From contig DASQLD010000050.1 of the NCBI GenBank assembly GCA_035630195.1, positions 1 through 7,102 on the forward strand: a stretch of 7,102 nucleotides of DNA. Direction: 5' to 3'. Of the stretch, positions 5,861 through 7,102 are shown piece after piece. The notes beneath the pieces are model-generated. The model did not search any database. It was not told the DNA's origin and saw only the letters and a list, made by a program, of their open reading frames with translations. Every line of letters begins with the position of its first letter. Position 1 is the first letter of the stretch. The position numbers were made by a program, and so were the translations under genes. Source of the stretch: DASQDN01 sp035630195 (GTDB taxonomy: Bacteria; Acidobacteriota; Terriglobia; Bryobacterales; Bryobacteraceae).

Positions 5861-6565
5861 TCATGCGGTCGCGGCCCGACGTCTCCGGAGCCATATCATC
5901 CACCCGGTCGCCAGAAGCGCAAGCAATGCGGTCGAAGGCTCGGGCACCTGACTCGGCACATCAACTTCCTCAATCGCAAAGGTTTCAGACCAGCGGTATG
6001 CGTGATACTCAGTCTCGGAATTAGGCAGCCCGGTTGAGTGGAAAGTGACCGTGGCTATTAAAGACTCCTGCCCAAGCCGGAATACGGGATTGATCCAAAT
6101 ATCCGCCGGATGGAATATTGGGTTCCCTCCCCAACTGACGATTTCCGGCAAGGACAGAGCCCCCACTAGGCGAGCATACCCCGATCCGGAAATGTTTGCT
6201 CGAACGTTGAACGTTAGGTCACCGACGGAAAAGATGGTGTAGTACTCTTCCGTGGGCGTGGAGAAAAATTTCGCGTGTTCATACGGCGACAGACTAACAT
6301 CCCCGACCCGAATGTAAAGACCCCGCGCCTCCTGCCCGTATGGTAGTGCTATCTCTTCCACATACCCGCCATTGTCGACCGTGATGTCATCTACTCCAAC
6401 GCGTGGGTCAAAGACGCGACAGTGTGGGTCATCCGGAGTTCCCGTGTAGACGGTCTCCTTGCCGTTTCCAGAGTACCGAATCACTGCGCACTCATCCGGC
6501 ACTATGTTCGTGGGTGCAGCCGACAACACACCTCCAAGAGACACCAAAAGTAAAAGATGTTTCAC
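5861..6565 (-). CDS. PEP-CTERM exported protein (GTG start)
   Basis: The product is 234 residues from GTG 6565. I chose this start because GGAGG lies 4 bases upstream and the protein then begins directly with a signal peptide (KHLLLLVSLGGVLSAAPT). The longer ATG reading from 6604 adds 13 polar residues ahead of it and crosses the ribosome binding site. The tail has VPEP (PEP at about 208-210), a hydrophobic stretch STALLALLATGWMIWL and a basic end RRRRAATA, the PEP-CTERM signal for exosortase processing. The body is beta-rich with two Cys (DECAV, PHCRV) near the N-terminus and LTFNVRANISGSGYARL in the middle, followed by FHPADIWINPVFRLGQ. The function of the mature protein is unknown. It converges on the gene ending at 5561. 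Confidence 0.88.
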   Translation of the reverse strand: MKHLLLLVSLGGVLSAAPTNIVPDECAVIRYSGNGKETVYTGTPDDPHCRVFDPRVGVDDITVDNGGYVEEIALPYGQEARGLYIRVGDVSLSPYEHAKFFSTPTEEYYTIFSVGDLTFNVRANISGSGYARLVGALSLPEIVSWGGNPIFHPADIWINPVFRLGQESLIATVTFHSTGLPNSETEYHAYRWSETFAIEEVDVPSQVPEPSTALLALLATGWMIWLRRRRAATA

Positions 6566-6720
6566 AAATCCTCCGAAGTGTGATGACTCCGGAACTCTAA
6601 CCAAGTCCGGGGCCGTCCGTCAGTGTATCAATGCAGAGCGAATTTTTCAGTGGTAGGGCATGGATAAAGTACTGGGAATTCAGGTCCACCACACGACTGG
6701 GGAGTCGAAAACGTCATTTA
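6566..6720 (-). promoter_or_regulatory. Upstream region of the minus-strand PEP-CTERM gene
   Basis: The promoter of the gene starting at 6565 should lie here. The only visible detail is GGAGG just before the GTG. A TGATACACT stretch near 6630 could be an extended -10, with a poor -35. No sigma-54 type GG/GC pair, seen before some PEP-CTERM genes elsewhere, was recognised. Confidence 0.25.
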
Positions 6721-7102
6721 GCGGGTTGAGCAGTTGTACTCGGGCCTGCCGCCCGTCTCACGATCAAGATTGATTATGTAAACCCAGAGAAAAATCCCAC
6801 ATTCTCGGCGCTCACAACAGGTGGAACAAGTAACACAACGTTGAAGGCAAGCGGACTCGATTTCGCTTGGTGGCCAGCCGTGTTGAGTTCGTATCAGGCA
6901 GACTATTCTCGGAGCGCCCCCGATTGCAAAAAGGGCAAGCGATAGCGCATTCACTCGATCGCTTCACAGTCTTTTGATAGCCCTCAATACCGCCGAGATT
7001 GGCGATTTTGATGAGACCTTGCCCTGAACAACGGGCCTAAGGTCTAGATTCTCGATAAGCCGGGATCTAACTTTGACGCAATCGGCTACAACCGTAGCAT
7101 CT
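6721..7102. other. Gene-poor right edge with weak open frames
   Basis: No confident gene. A plus-strand frame is open at 6730-6945 (71 codons, no good start; contains TIKIDYVNPEKNPTF and ASGLDFAWWP). A minus-strand frame at 6718-6954 is also open but Cys-rich and lacks a ribosome binding site. A minus-strand frame enters from the right edge and stops at 6966-6964 (45 codons; VKVRSRLIENLDLRPVVQG). An overlapping frame continues as GLIKIANLGGIEGYQKTVKR from about 7015. Together these last two may be the frameshifted end of a gene lying mostly beyond the window. Confidence 0.35.

Overview
The window looks like a piece of an Acidobacteriota genome, most probably the Solibacter/Bryobacter side of the phylum. 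This is inferred from gene content, not from a marker gene. Two proteins end in PEP-CTERM sorting tails. A long secreted beta-helix protein carries a duplicated Cys-containing module of a kind I associate with that group. The accessory DNA holds an IS21-type relic and a decayed PilZ gene. No rRNA, tRNA, CRISPR array or intact mobile element was seen.

Layout. (1) 1-1815, plus strand: the 3' part of a large secreted protein gene that is open to the left edge. It encodes the end of a parallel beta-helix, an FN3-like domain, three perfectly phased 78-bp repeats and two copies of a C-terminal module. A GC-rich hairpin and a perfect 20-bp tandem duplication follow the stop. (2) 1816-4634: a stretch dominated by gene remains. 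On the minus strand lie an istB (IS21 helper ATPase) pseudogene, a second pseudogene directly downstream whose start appears to have overlapped the istB stop as ATGA, and further upstream a frameshifted PilZ-domain gene. Each can be rebuilt only by changing frame several times, so decay is advanced. (3) 4680-5561, plus strand: a small coiled-coil-like hypothetical protein, then a PEP-CTERM exported protein behind a strong AGGAGG. (4) 5861-6565, minus strand: a second PEP-CTERM exported protein converging on the first, with a GTG start that should replace the longer ATG-initiated reading. (5) 6566-7102: its upstream region and a gene-poor right edge with only weak partial open frames.

The intact genes all concern the cell surface. 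The beta-helix protein is probably secreted, although its N-terminus is outside the window. The two PEP-CTERM proteins should be handled by an exosortase encoded elsewhere. The decayed middle has no evident functional link to them. I found no convincing new intact system. The most unusual observation is the coupled istB-plus-partner arrangement, seen here only as a fossil.
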